This document shows positions 42,821-52,668 of a stretch of DNA of 64,000 bases, one piece after another. Source of the stretch: JACQAP01 sp035275265. GTDB taxonomy: Bacteria > Pseudomonadota > Gammaproteobacteria > Burkholderiales > JACQAP01. The DNA is taken from positions 212,628 through 276,627 of the forward strand of contig DATENC010000017.1 of NCBI GenBank assembly GCA_035275265.1. Direction: 5' to 3'. The notes below the pieces were generated by a model, which worked only from the letters and a program-made list of their open reading frames with translations, had not been told where the DNA came from and did no database searches. The first letter of the stretch is position 1, and every line of letters begins with the position of its first letter. The translations under genes and the position numbers were made by a program.

Positions 42821-44632
42821 ATGCCATCTCAATTCAAGTCAGCGACGGCGCTGTCAATCCCGGCTGGTACCAGTACCGCAAATCAGGATCTGCATTGGCT
42901 GGCAAAGAACATCCCGTGCCAGTCGGCGTGTCCGGCGGGCACCGACATCCCCGGTTATCTCGAGGCCATCTACCACGGGCGGTTCGCGGAAGCCTACGAG
43001 ATCAACCTGCGCGATAACGTCTTTCCCGCAGTGCTTGGCCGGGTGTGCTCGCGGCCGTGCGAGGACGCCTGCCGACACGGCTGGGAAGGCAATGGTGAGC
43101 CGGTAGCGATCTGCTTTTCCAAACGTTCGGCCGCCGACTTCAGTTCCAGTGCACCGGTCGTTCTCGAGCCTCGATTTCCAGTCACTGGAAAGAGGGTCGC
43201 GGTAGTCGGCGCCGGCGTGGCGGGGCTCACCGCGGCGCGCGAACTCGCGCGCTCCGGGCATGGAGTGATCGTATTCGAGAAGCACCGGACGCCGGGCGGA
43301 ATGCTCAACCAGGGAATTCCGGCGTTCCGGCTGCCGCGCGAAATCATCGATCGCGAAATCCACCAGATCGCCGCCACCGGCGTAACCATCCGTTGTGGAG
43401 TCGCGGTCGGTACCGACGTCAAGTTGGCCCAGCTTTCCGAAGATTTCGATGCGGTGGTACTGGCTGCTGGAACGTTGCGACCCAACGTGCTCGATCTGCC
43501 CGGCAGGGACCTGCAAGGCATCGAGCACGGGCTTTCATTCCTGCTACAGGTGAACGAGTTTGGGCGGCGCGATATCGGCGGGCGAGTCGTCGTGATCGGC
43601 GGCGGCTACACCGCCATGGACTGCGCGCGTACCGCGCTGCGGCTCGGTGCGCAAGTCGGTGTCGTTTACCGCAGGGCGCGCGAGGACATGATGGTGTTGC
43701 CGGGAGAACTTGAGGAACTGCTTGAGGAAGGGGGGCATCTGGAAACGAATTGCGCCCCGCTAAGCTTTCTCGGCCACCAGGGCAAGGTGATTGGCGCACG
43801 TTTCGTGCGTACCCGGCAGGGGAAACCAGGCAGCGACGGCCGGCGTGCGCCGGTCGAGATTCCCGGCACCGAATTCGAGATCGGCGCCGACGCCGTGATC
43901 CTTGCGACGGGGCAGTTTCCGCAATCGCGATGGATCGATGCGGCACTTGCCCCGAAGCTTGTGGCGCGCGACGGTTGGCTGGCGAGCGGTACCGCCCACC
44001 AGACCGCACAACGCAATATTTTCGTTGCAGGCGATTTTGCGCTCGGCGCGACCACACTGATCCAGGCGATTGGGCATGCCAAGGAGTGCGCGCGTGCTGT
44101 GGACGAATGGTTGACGGACGCGCCGCGCATGAAGCAGTTCGTACATATCGGCGCCGCGTTCCGCTCGAAGGTGCCGGGCGGCCGCACGACCGGACGCACC
44201 GCGGAGATGAATGTCATTCCAATCCATCCGATGCCCAGGGTTGCCGTACCGGAAAGAGGGCTCGAGGCGGAAGTTGAAACCGGATTCGCCATCCCGGTGG
44301 CGAAGGAAGAGGCCTCGCGCTGCTACCTGTGCCACTACAAGTTTGAGATCGTGGACCGGGATTGCGTGCTGTGCGACGAATGCCTGAAGGTAAAGCCTGT
44401 GGAAGGCTGCATAGTCGAGATTGCATCGCTGCGGCGGGACGACGAGGGACGGATCCTCGGCTATAAGAAAGTCGAAAAGGGCGAGACCGACTCGCTCTAT
44501 TACAACCGGCTGTGGATCGACCAAAGCCAGTGCATTCGTTGCGGTCGGTGCGAGACGGTGTGCCCGGTTAACGCCATTACGATTCAAAAAGTGGCGCTCG
44601 CGGCTCCAGCAACGCAACGGCCCCGAGAATAA
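42821..44632 (+). CDS. GltD-like Fe-S flavoprotein oxidoreductase with C-terminal ferredoxin domain
   Basis: A 603-residue protein. The N-terminal Fe-S domain has C33/C37 and C76/C80/C84 (NIPCQSACPAG; RVCSRPCEDAC). Next come an FAD site (VAVVGAGVAGLTAA) and an NAD(P) site (VVVIGGGYTAMDCA), as in the glutamate synthase small subunit. The C-terminus adds Cys-rich segments CYLCHYKF, CVLCDEC and a 4Fe-4S motif CIRCGRCETVCP. No GltB partner is present, so it is not glutamate synthase. It may pass electrons between NAD(P)H and an Fe-S or molybdenum enzyme; placement after fhs hints at formate metabolism. Confidence 0.8.
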   Translation: MPSQFKSATALSIPAGTSTANQDLHWLAKNIPCQSACPAGTDIPGYLEAIYHGRFAEAYEINLRDNVFPAVLGRVCSRPCEDACRHGWEGNGEPVAICFSKRSAADFSSSAPVVLEPRFPVTGKRVAVVGAGVAGLTAARELARSGHGVIVFEKHRTPGGMLNQGIPAFRLPREIIDREIHQIAATGVTIRCGVAVGTDVKLAQLSEDFDAVVLAAGTLRPNVLDLPGRDLQGIEHGLSFLLQVNEFGRRDIGGRVVVIGGGYTAMDCARTALRLGAQVGVVYRRAREDMMVLPGELEELLEEGGHLETNCAPLSFLGHQGKVIGARFVRTRQGKPGSDGRRAPVEIPGTEFEIGADAVILATGQFPQSRWIDAALAPKLVARDGWLASGTAHQTAQRNIFVAGDFALGATTLIQAIGHAKECARAVDEWLTDAPRMKQFVHIGAAFRSKVPGGRTTGRTAEMNVIPIHPMPRVAVPERGLEAEVETGFAIPVAKEEASRCYLCHYKFEIVDRDCVLCDECLKVKPVEGCIVEIASLRRDDEGRILGYKKVEKGETDSLYYNRLWIDQSQCIRCGRCETVCPVNAITIQKVALAAPATQRPRE

Positions 44633-44806
44633 GCCCCATAAACGGGCGTTTAGGCCGGGTAGATGCTTCCAAACTGCGTTTGATCTGCCTATACTCCTGA
44701 AAACGCCGCGTTTCCGGCCTTCCGATTACGAGTTGCGTCCGGAATCCGGCTCTAATACCGAAGCCTGACCACAAGTCAGAGCTTGGGATTGTCCAGGAGA
44801 GCGGAG

Positions 44807-45370
44807 TTGGCCCTGATTCTTGCAGTGGATATGGCTGGCACCCCCGGCCGGTGGCTGATGGTCGAAGAGGCCATCTCCTACTATGCACGTCGAATGGTGG
44901 CGTGGTCGTACGGCGAGGTAGTCGCGACCTACCACGGCGGCATATCGCGGTTGACCGGCGCGCGTTCCCAGCTGTCGACCCACAGCATCATCGCCATCAA
45001 AGGCGCGGTTGACTTCGTCAAGGACCACCACGCCGAGCCGCACCTGTCCAATACGTCGTTGTTTTTCCGCGACCGCCACATGTGCGCCTATTGCGGCGGC
45101 CAGTACAAGGAGCGCGATCTGTCGCGCGACCACGTGGTACCGGTTTATCTCGGAGGCAGGGATCGCTGGATGAACGTGGTGACCGCCTGCCGCGGCTGTA
45201 ACATCCGCAAAGGCGGGCGCACTCCGGAGTCGTCCGACATGCCGCTGCTGTACACCCCGTATGTGCCCAACCGTTATGAGCACCTGATCCTGCAGAACCG
45301 CCGCATCCTTCAGGACCAGATGGAGTATTTGATGGCAAAGGTGCCGCGGCACAGCCGGCTATACGCCTGA
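44807..45370 (+). CDS. HNH endonuclease family protein
   Basis: A 187-residue protein. The zinc-HNH core is CAYCGGQYKERDLSRDHVVP, then LGGRDRWMNVVTACRGCNIRK, with two CxxC pairs and the catalytic His in RDHV. TTG 44807 is preferred because AGGAGA lies seven bases before it. Such genes are common in proteobacterial chromosomes as single genes and are not restriction systems by context; the role is unknown. A terminator follows. Confidence 0.85.
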   Translation: MALILAVDMAGTPGRWLMVEEAISYYARRMVAWSYGEVVATYHGGISRLTGARSQLSTHSIIAIKGAVDFVKDHHAEPHLSNTSLFFRDRHMCAYCGGQYKERDLSRDHVVPVYLGGRDRWMNVVTACRGCNIRKGGRTPESSDMPLLYTPYVPNRYEHLILQNRRILQDQMEYLMAKVPRHSRLYA

Positions 45371-45392
45371 GCGGGCCACGCCAGGTGCGCGA

Positions 45393-45416
45393 AGCCGGCC
45401 CTGGTGCCGGCTTTTT
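45393..45416 (+). terminator. intrinsic terminator after the HNH gene
   Basis: AGCCGGC (45393-45399) pairs with GCCGGCT (45406-45412) and is followed by a T run. It is short but GC-rich and well placed. Confidence 0.8.
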
Positions 45417-45545
45417 CACGCATCCGAAATAGCCGGTCTTGGGTGTGTTAACGCACAGATCGGGATGGCGTAACCTATCCAATATGGACGAATGGAGCAT
45501 CCGCAATTCGCGGAACTCGGACCAACCGGCAAAGGACGGAAACCC

Positions 45546-46427
45546 ATGAAGACATCCCTGATCGCTTCGCTGGCACTGGTGCTTGCACTCGCCGCCTGCC
45601 AGACCAACCCGATTACCGGCCGGAGCCAATTGATGCTGGTTTCGGAAGACAGCGCTATTGCGGCATCGAAGGAAGCCTACGTGGCCATGCTGCAGCCACT
45701 CGAAAAGAGCGGGAAAATCAACAACGATCCGGCGGAAACGGCCCGGATCGAGCGCATTACAGGGCTACTGGTCGCGCAAGCGATCAAATTCCGGCCGGAG
45801 ACCAAGGACTGGGAATGGAGCATCAAAGTCATCGACGATCCGAAGACTGTGAACGCATGGGCCATGGCCGGCGGCAAGATGGCGATCTATACCGGCTTGA
45901 TCGATCAGCTCAAGGCGACCGACGACGAACTCGCGCAGGTGCTCGGACACGAGATTTCACACGCGCTTGCAAAGCATACCGCGGAGCGGATGTCGCGGGC
46001 CATGGCGATGGAAGCCGGTTTGGGTGTACTTGCCGCCACGACGCAGAGCAGCCAGTATGGCGGCCTCGCGCTGACCGGGGCGCAGCTCGCTGCAGTGGTG
46101 GCGCTGGAATTGCCGAACAGCCGCGGTGCGGAATCGGAAGCGGACCGCATCGGACTGGAATTGGCTGCAAAGGCGGGCTTTGACCCGCATGCTGCGGTGA
46201 CGCTGTGGGACAAGATGGGCAAGGTCGGTGGGGGAGACGGCAGCTCGCGTTTCGATTTCCTTTCCACCCATCCGGCACCAGCCAAGCGCATGGAAACGTT
46301 GGCCGAAATGGTGCCGCAAATGATGCCGTTTTACTTGGACAAGTCACCCCGCCCGACCTACCCGATTCACTCCGCCTCCAGCGCGAGCGTGGGCACGCCC
46401 GCCGGGCAATCCGCAAAGGCCCAGTAG
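45546..46427 (+). CDS. M48-family lipoprotein metalloprotease
   Basis: A 293-residue lipoprotein. The signal peptide ends in a lipobox, LAAC, with C18 as lipid site. The zinc site is H135-E-I-S-H139 and a third ligand is the Glu in ESEADRIG. This is the LoiP/YcaL/BepA-like group that clears misfolded outer membrane proteins. It has no TPR domain. The C-terminus is Ser/Pro-rich. It stands alone, convergent with the AsmA gene. Confidence 0.87.
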   Translation: MKTSLIASLALVLALAACQTNPITGRSQLMLVSEDSAIAASKEAYVAMLQPLEKSGKINNDPAETARIERITGLLVAQAIKFRPETKDWEWSIKVIDDPKTVNAWAMAGGKMAIYTGLIDQLKATDDELAQVLGHEISHALAKHTAERMSRAMAMEAGLGVLAATTQSSQYGGLALTGAQLAAVVALELPNSRGAESEADRIGLELAAKAGFDPHAAVTLWDKMGKVGGGDGSSRFDFLSTHPAPAKRMETLAEMVPQMMPFYLDKSPRPTYPIHSASSASVGTPAGQSAKAQ

Positions 46428-46532
46428 CCGCGTGCTCGGCGCGCGGGCAATGCGTGGGAAAGCTCTGAGCTGGATCGCAGCCGAGCACACGATGGTTCGA
46501 ACCTGCTCTGTCCCGAGCGGGAGCGCCGCCGC

Positions 46533-49500
46533 TTAAAGCGACTCGCCGCACACGTCGGCGCCGCCCTGCGGGATCTTCTTGCCGAAAAGTTTCTGCAGCG
46601 GCACCCAGATTATCGAAGTTGCTAGCCTGCCGGCCGTTTCGATGATGTCTCCAGGAGAAACGCCTATCTTGAAGTTCGTGAACGTTCCGCTGACCTGGAT
46701 CGGTGTCGCGAGGCTTAAGAACTGCGCGGTCTTTGCCTGCGGGCGCATACGGAGGTTGATCGCTTCGGTACCGAAGTCTGCCGAACCCTTGCCGGTCACG
46801 CGCATGCGGCCGGTATCGAGTAAGAGGGTCTGCGAAGCCAGTTTGCCGTCATTGAGTTCGAAACGGCCGATCGCGCAGTTGACCTTGGATGCCTTGCCCG
46901 GATCCACCACGGTTACCAGCGCGACCAGGACATTAACCGCCCACATGTCGAAAATCCCGGCCTGCATATTCTCCGGCCAAACCGCGAAGTCGATGCGCCC
47001 GCTGCCGTGCCTGAGTATGTCCGCGAGATAGCGGGCACGCGAGGTCACGTCCACTTTCAAGCTGAATATGCCGTGCAAGTCGGCATCCGGTTTGACGCGC
47101 CGCGCGAGAATTCCGTAGTCGAACTTGTCCGCTACGATGCGGGTATAGACCTTTACGTCCTGCTCGGTGGGTTCGTAGCCGAGCGACAGCTTCGCCGAGC
47201 CACCCGGGATGTTGAGTTCAAGCGGGTCGATGTCGGCGCGGCCGTTTTCAAGCTTCGCCACCAGTCTGCCGCTGCCAAGCTTGTCCGTGCCGGCTAGTAC
47301 CTGGTCCACCTGTACCGTCAGATAGGCGTCCTGTCGGCGCAGCATCGCGGGACTGAGAAGTTCCTGTGCCTGTTTGCTTGCCAGGGCCGCTTTGGCGCGG
47401 ATCTCCTCAGCGCTAAGTGTCGCGTCGTCTTCTTCCGCGGGCTTCCGTTCGAACGGAGACCAGCCGTCGAATTTGAAATCATCGAGCTGGACGTTTGGTG
47501 CGGCCAGCGCAATCTCGATGCGGGGACGCCCCGTACCGGTCTGGAACCGGCCTTTGCCATGAAGCGCACTATCCCGGATTTGCAGCACCAGGTCGTCCAC
47601 TTCGTACCCTCCCGCGGTCATGCGGAATTTTCCGACGGCGGACCATGGTCCCCACGGTGGCAGTGAGGCGCGCGCCAGCTTGCTGAGAGTGTCAAAGCGC
47701 GGTCCATGGACCTCGAGCGCGAGTGCCACCTCCCGGTTTTCAAGTGGGCGCGCGATGGCGCCGGAGAGTTCCATCCTGGTTTCGGCCACTTCCGTGCTGA
47801 GCTTGAACGGCACGGGCAGTTTCGGATTTACCAGATCCTGCGCGGAAGCGGTTTCCACGCCGATCGCGACCGGGATGTCGTCGATCGCTCCCTTGAGATC
47901 GAGGCGCACCTTGTCGCCAGGTGCGGCGCGCAACAGTCCGCTTTCGAGCGCGATGCGCGCCTCGGCGCGGGTGTCCGGATCTCGTAGTGTGATGCGGCCG
48001 CCGCCAAAATCGCCGCTCAGGTCGGCGCGCGCAATCAAATCCCCGAGCCGGGTGGAACGGCTGGCGAGGTAGATCTGTATCAAATCGAAGGTGGCGTCGA
48101 TGTTGCGAGCGAGGTTGAGCTTGCGCAACAGATTTCCAACGTTGACATCGTTCGCAAACAGCCACACTCCTGCGTTCGGTTCATCGCCACGCAGGTCGAG
48201 CAGGATGGCTCCACGCAATGCCGTTTCGGCGACGTTGACCGCGAACGGTGATGGGTGCATGTAACCGTCGCGGATGCGTCCGTCGAAGGAAACGTCGCGC
48301 ACATCGAGTGGGCTGCCGGCAAAACGCTTCAGGCGTACTTCCACATCGGCGTCGGACAAGTCGATGCCCTGGGGCAGGATTGGGATACTCAGCACCGGAC
48401 CGGACGATTTTTGTTTCTGTGTCTTCGGCAGCAGAGATTCCAGCTCTGCCACGTCTATTTGTTCGGCAGCAAGTCTCACTTTCAGCAGCGGCCGCGCGCC
48501 GATGCCGGTATGCACGAGGTCTGCTGTGAGCGTGGTACGCCCGAGACGCATGGAAAAATCCCTAACGCTCCACTCGCTGCTTCGCAATGCGGCCTTGCCC
48601 GAGAGCGCCGCGCGCGCCTCGGCACCCGGCCGTAGGCCAAACCAGCTTGCCACCTCGGCTGCGCGAGGCGCGGAGACCTCGAAGCTCAACTCGGGCCCAC
48701 GGTTCTCTTCGGGCAACTGGAGTACGCCGTGGATTCGCGCGCGCACGCCGCCAGAACGCGCGCCGAAATCAATTGGCACGCGATCCGCCAGCATCAGCGG
48801 CTCCAGCGCTCCGCTGCGCAGTTGCGCAGTCACGGGATTGCCCAGCAACGAACCCTGCATTTCTCCTTTGAGTGTCTTCCCGGCTGGCAGCGCAACCGCG
48901 AGCTTCTCCAGCGTGAATTCCACCGGCCGTCCGCCCTCGAGGTTTCCATAGGAAAGGCGGCCGCGCTCGATGTCGAGCCGCACGTCGAGGCTGCGCACCA
49001 GTTCGCTCACCTGGTCACCGCGGGCAGAGAGCCGCAGATCGAAACGGCCGAGCTTGCCTTCCACGCCACGCACGCCCGCCAGCAGTTCGGCAAGACCGCC
49101 GAGATCCGAGTCACGGGTGCCGAGCGCGAGACGGAAAGTGGGCGGCGAGGCGGTGGCGTCCACATGCGCATCGCCCTGCAGCCGGACTCCGGTGACAGTG
49201 GCCTGCATCGGCGTCTGCAGGGTTCCATTTTCGATTTTCACGCGTAGCGAAACATCGCTGACGTCGCCGGGCAGGCTCACCCATTGCCCGACGCGCAGTG
49301 TGATGTCAGCGTCCGCGCGCGTGAGCTCAGTCAAAGTGAAACTTGCCTTCGACAATTCTCGATAGACCTCGGTTAGGCTTCGTGGGGGTGCAACCGGTAT
49401 TTGTTCGGTCGGCCGGTCGACCAGAAAGGGGCGCAGATCCAGAACCGGCACCGTGAGCGCGCCGCTGACCCTTGGTTTAGCTGCCGAATAGTCGAAATCC

Positions 49501-50480
49501 AGGTCGCCGATCAGCGCGGTGCCGCCCATCGCGGCGCCAAGCTGCTTGAGCGAAACTTTCCCTGGTTCGAAGGCGAGAGTGCCGGCAATGCCGCTTGCGC
49601 CGACGGAAGGAAGTTTGGTCTGGAACAACCGCTCGAACTCGAGCAGGTTCTCGGTGCCGAGACCGAACCCGATCTGGCCGCTGCGCCCGGACATACTGCC
49701 ATTCACGGTCAGCGTCGAACTCAGGAAAGTGAGCGTCATTTCGACCGGCCAGGGTTTGGCGGGATCGGACAGATCCGCGGGCACACCGCCGGTAAAGTCG
49801 AGCCGGTAGGGGAATTTCTTCTCGACGGCGCCGTTCAGCGTGACCTTGAGCGGACGCCCCGAAGGCGACTGCGCGGAAAGTTTGTGCAGATCGAAGTAGT
49901 GGCTCCTTCCAAGTGGGCCTACATACTCCACGTTCAAATTCTCGAGCGTGACCTGCTGGATGTCGAGCAGAGCGAGTGCGCGGTCGGCGTTTACGGCGGC
50001 GGATGTCCCGGGCGCCGTTGTGCGCTGTTGCGCACCGCGCCGCGCCCGCAAGAAAGTCCAGTTGTTGACGCCATCAGCGCTTGTCTGCAGGCGCACGCGA
50101 ACCTGGCTTCCGGTAACTTCCTCGATCTGCAGGCGCCTTTGCAGCAGCGGCCAGAGGTCGAGGGCGAGGCGCGCTTCGCCGAGGCTGGCAAAATCGCCTC
50201 CGCCAAAACCCGGAGCGTTGGCGATGTGTAGTCCGCCGACGCGCAGCTTGGGCCGCGCCGAGACCTCGAGCTCCATCGGGCCTTCGAAGCGCACCTCGCG
50301 CCCGAGGGCATCAGAGAAGACCGTGGCGACACGCCCCCGCAGTCGCGAGGCATCGACCGTTATGCCGATGAATGTGACGTATGCAAAACCCAGTACGCCG
50401 ATCAGGAGCAGCGAACCCGCCGTCCACAGCATCCAACGTAGCAGTCGGCGAAACGGAGACCTCGGATTGTCGGTCGGCAT
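46533..50480 (-). CDS. AsmA-family envelope protein, very long
   Basis: A 1315-residue protein with a single N-terminal membrane helix (about 14-36, WTAGSLLLIGVLGFAYV) and a large periplasmic body. The N-terminal AsmA block (VEVSARPKLRVGGLHIANAP) and the C-terminal AsmA_2 block (ILRHGSGRIDFAVWPENMQAG) are recognisable; between lie repeated beta-rich segments. Members bridge the periplasm and are linked to phospholipid transport and outer membrane integrity. It is about twice the length of E. coli AsmA, closer to YhdP or TamB size. Confidence 0.85.
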   Translation of the reverse strand: MPTDNPRSPFRRLLRWMLWTAGSLLLIGVLGFAYVTFIGITVDASRLRGRVATVFSDALGREVRFEGPMELEVSARPKLRVGGLHIANAPGFGGGDFASLGEARLALDLWPLLQRRLQIEEVTGSQVRVRLQTSADGVNNWTFLRARRGAQQRTTAPGTSAAVNADRALALLDIQQVTLENLNVEYVGPLGRSHYFDLHKLSAQSPSGRPLKVTLNGAVEKKFPYRLDFTGGVPADLSDPAKPWPVEMTLTFLSSTLTVNGSMSGRSGQIGFGLGTENLLEFERLFQTKLPSVGASGIAGTLAFEPGKVSLKQLGAAMGGTALIGDLDFDYSAAKPRVSGALTVPVLDLRPFLVDRPTEQIPVAPPRSLTEVYRELSKASFTLTELTRADADITLRVGQWVSLPGDVSDVSLRVKIENGTLQTPMQATVTGVRLQGDAHVDATASPPTFRLALGTRDSDLGGLAELLAGVRGVEGKLGRFDLRLSARGDQVSELVRSLDVRLDIERGRLSYGNLEGGRPVEFTLEKLAVALPAGKTLKGEMQGSLLGNPVTAQLRSGALEPLMLADRVPIDFGARSGGVRARIHGVLQLPEENRGPELSFEVSAPRAAEVASWFGLRPGAEARAALSGKAALRSSEWSVRDFSMRLGRTTLTADLVHTGIGARPLLKVRLAAEQIDVAELESLLPKTQKQKSSGPVLSIPILPQGIDLSDADVEVRLKRFAGSPLDVRDVSFDGRIRDGYMHPSPFAVNVAETALRGAILLDLRGDEPNAGVWLFANDVNVGNLLRKLNLARNIDATFDLIQIYLASRSTRLGDLIARADLSGDFGGGRITLRDPDTRAEARIALESGLLRAAPGDKVRLDLKGAIDDIPVAIGVETASAQDLVNPKLPVPFKLSTEVAETRMELSGAIARPLENREVALALEVHGPRFDTLSKLARASLPPWGPWSAVGKFRMTAGGYEVDDLVLQIRDSALHGKGRFQTGTGRPRIEIALAAPNVQLDDFKFDGWSPFERKPAEEDDATLSAEEIRAKAALASKQAQELLSPAMLRRQDAYLTVQVDQVLAGTDKLGSGRLVAKLENGRADIDPLELNIPGGSAKLSLGYEPTEQDVKVYTRIVADKFDYGILARRVKPDADLHGIFSLKVDVTSRARYLADILRHGSGRIDFAVWPENMQAGIFDMWAVNVLVALVTVVDPGKASKVNCAIGRFELNDGKLASQTLLLDTGRMRVTGKGSADFGTEAINLRMRPQAKTAQFLSLATPIQVSGTFTNFKIGVSPGDIIETAGRLATSIIWVPLQKLFGKKIPQGGADVCGESL

Positions 50481-50577
50481 CGCGCCATTATCCAGTATGC
50501 CGATGGGACCGCACTGTGTGGGACCGGTTCAAAGCACGGCAACGTGCGCGGGAATTTGGCACGTGGTCCAGACGCCC

Positions 50578-52668
50578 CTATCGCAGCACGTCGCCGGCCT
50601 CGGCCTCCCGAATCACCAGTTCCACGTCTTCGGGCAGCATCAGCCGCTGGTCCTGTAGTTTTCTTGCGGCTTCGGCGACTTTGCGCACATAGCCATCGTG
50701 CGTACCGTAGAGTTCCTCGAGCGAGGGACGCGGATCGCCTCTGGACTGCGCCTCGGCCCTGGTCTTTGGCAGCGAAATCATCGAGCCGAGCAGGTCGCAC
50801 AGGTCCGGACCGCCGAATTCCGCGGTGCGAGTGTTCCAGCCCAGCAGAGTGGCGACCGGTGCCTCGACGAACGGATGGCGGATTCCGGCAATGTCGTTGC
50901 CGATTGCATCCACCTGCGGCACCAGGATCTTGTGTGTTGCCACGGTCTCGGGGATCAACAGGTCGATCACGCCGGAATTGCCGTGTACCCGCGGGCCAAA
51001 ATTGCGGTCGCCGGAACCGTTATAAAGGCCTTCGTAAGTCAGCCCCGGCATCTTCGGCAACTTCAGTTCAGAAGCATGCACCAGCGTGCCATCTGCGATT
51101 CTGGGCACGCCGCTGACCGGCGGCGCCGTATTCTTCTTCACCCAGTCGTCCAGTGCTACCACCAACGCGCGCAACAATGGACCGGGATGCACCGGGTTGC
51201 TGAGCTGCTCGCACTGACGGTTACCGATGCCGCGGTGCGCCGCGTCGGGTTTGAAGCTGCCGTGCTGCAGACTGGAGAGCAGGTATCGGCGCACCCGCGA
51301 CGATTCGTTGAAATCCATGGTCCCGCCTTCACTTGCGCCCGTGAGCGAGGCGCGGAACTGCCAGAACTCGTTCGACGTATCGGTGTGAATGATCTTCGGG
51401 TCGGTCAGCGGGCGCTTGAGAATGCCGTCCGGGCTATTGGTGGACGGGTTGATGCGCACCGCATACTGGCGCGGGAAGTTGGTGTCCGGAACGTAGCGCT
51501 CGCGGTGCTGCTGGGTGAACGGATTGGGTTGCGCAAAACGGTAATTCAAAAACAGTTTTTGGACCCCGGCGACATGAATGTGCATGCCGTCGCACACCCT
51601 GCGTTCCTTCTCGTCGACGTTGAAGCCGTGGTAGAGATAGTCGCGCAGGTACATTCCCGACGAGGAAATACCCTGGCACAACGTGGTCTTGATGCCGAAC
51701 ACGGGGTTCGGATTGCCCGCGCTGTCCTTCTCGTCGTTCTTCAGGAACGAAACGAAATCCCGGCTGGTCAGATAGCCAAGTCCCATCACCGGCGAGGTGG
51801 TGGCGCGATACAGCAAGTGGTAGTTGCGGTCGTTGCGGAACCCGCTCTTCAGGCAGATATGTTCGACGCTTGGTTTGCCGGGCCAGCCGTCCGGGCAATC
51901 GGCAAACGCCCACTCGTCGTCGCTCAGCGGTTCTCCGCGAGGAATACCGGGTCCACTGGGTCGCGGCGAATCGCTGGCGATCACGTACAGTTCCGCCTGC
52001 GCTTCCTTTTTGATCGTGGAAACGGCTGGGAAGGACTTGAACGCAGGGCTGCCGGACAGCGGCAGAGACGTGGGTTTGCCACCATTGAAATTGCGGTCGG
52101 AGAATTCGGTGAGGATGCGTTCGGCTATCGGTTTGCCATTCTCTTGCGCAATCGGGAAGTCCACTGTCAGGCGGTTGTCACCGGGCGCGATATCCGCGCC
52201 CCAGCCGACCCATGCAAGGACGTAACCGCGTTTCATCAGGAACCCGTTGCCGAAATCCCGCGCCGCTATCGGGTTGTTCATGTTGGCGTCCGATGCGGTG
52301 TCGTGCATGCGTCCGAAGGAAATCTTGCGGCCGCGGTTATTCACTTCGAAGAACAGCGTATTGGCGCCCTTTGCCATGTCGACGGGCTTGAGAATTACCA
52401 TGTCCGCGGAGAATTCCACGGCGCCCTTCCCGTTGAGCGGCGCGCGGTCGATGTCGAACACTGCCGCGTTGCGCTCGAGAACAGGGTCGGCCTCAAACCA
52501 GACGCGGCCGGTGAGTTTTTCGTAGGCGCCGGCGGTTCCGAACGTCATGCCGTCGCCGACGATTTCTCGTTTGCTGATTTCCAACCTCGTAAGCCTTGCT
52601 TCGGCGGTCGACGTAAAGGTAAGACTGATGGCGAACGTCAGCGCCAGAAACGCGCGGAAGTGCTGCAT
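50578..52668 (-). CDS. secreted alpha/beta hydrolase domain protein
   Basis: A 696-residue protein with a signal peptide (FLALTFAISLTFTSTAEA). The body matches the alpha/beta hydrolase domain-containing family (Abhydrolase_10 in Pfam, from memory), with the nucleophile region QGISSSGMYLRDYLYHGFN. The family often carries GxSQxGR here; the SSSG form is slightly unusual. Function of the family is poorly known. It is upstream on the same strand of the AsmA gene, with 97 bp between them. Confidence 0.8.
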   Translation of the reverse strand: MQHFRAFLALTFAISLTFTSTAEARLTRLEISKREIVGDGMTFGTAGAYEKLTGRVWFEADPVLERNAAVFDIDRAPLNGKGAVEFSADMVILKPVDMAKGANTLFFEVNNRGRKISFGRMHDTASDANMNNPIAARDFGNGFLMKRGYVLAWVGWGADIAPGDNRLTVDFPIAQENGKPIAERILTEFSDRNFNGGKPTSLPLSGSPAFKSFPAVSTIKKEAQAELYVIASDSPRPSGPGIPRGEPLSDDEWAFADCPDGWPGKPSVEHICLKSGFRNDRNYHLLYRATTSPVMGLGYLTSRDFVSFLKNDEKDSAGNPNPVFGIKTTLCQGISSSGMYLRDYLYHGFNVDEKERRVCDGMHIHVAGVQKLFLNYRFAQPNPFTQQHRERYVPDTNFPRQYAVRINPSTNSPDGILKRPLTDPKIIHTDTSNEFWQFRASLTGASEGGTMDFNESSRVRRYLLSSLQHGSFKPDAAHRGIGNRQCEQLSNPVHPGPLLRALVVALDDWVKKNTAPPVSGVPRIADGTLVHASELKLPKMPGLTYEGLYNGSGDRNFGPRVHGNSGVIDLLIPETVATHKILVPQVDAIGNDIAGIRHPFVEAPVATLLGWNTRTAEFGGPDLCDLLGSMISLPKTRAEAQSRGDPRPSLEELYGTHDGYVRKVAEAARKLQDQRLMLPEDVELVIREAEAGDVLR

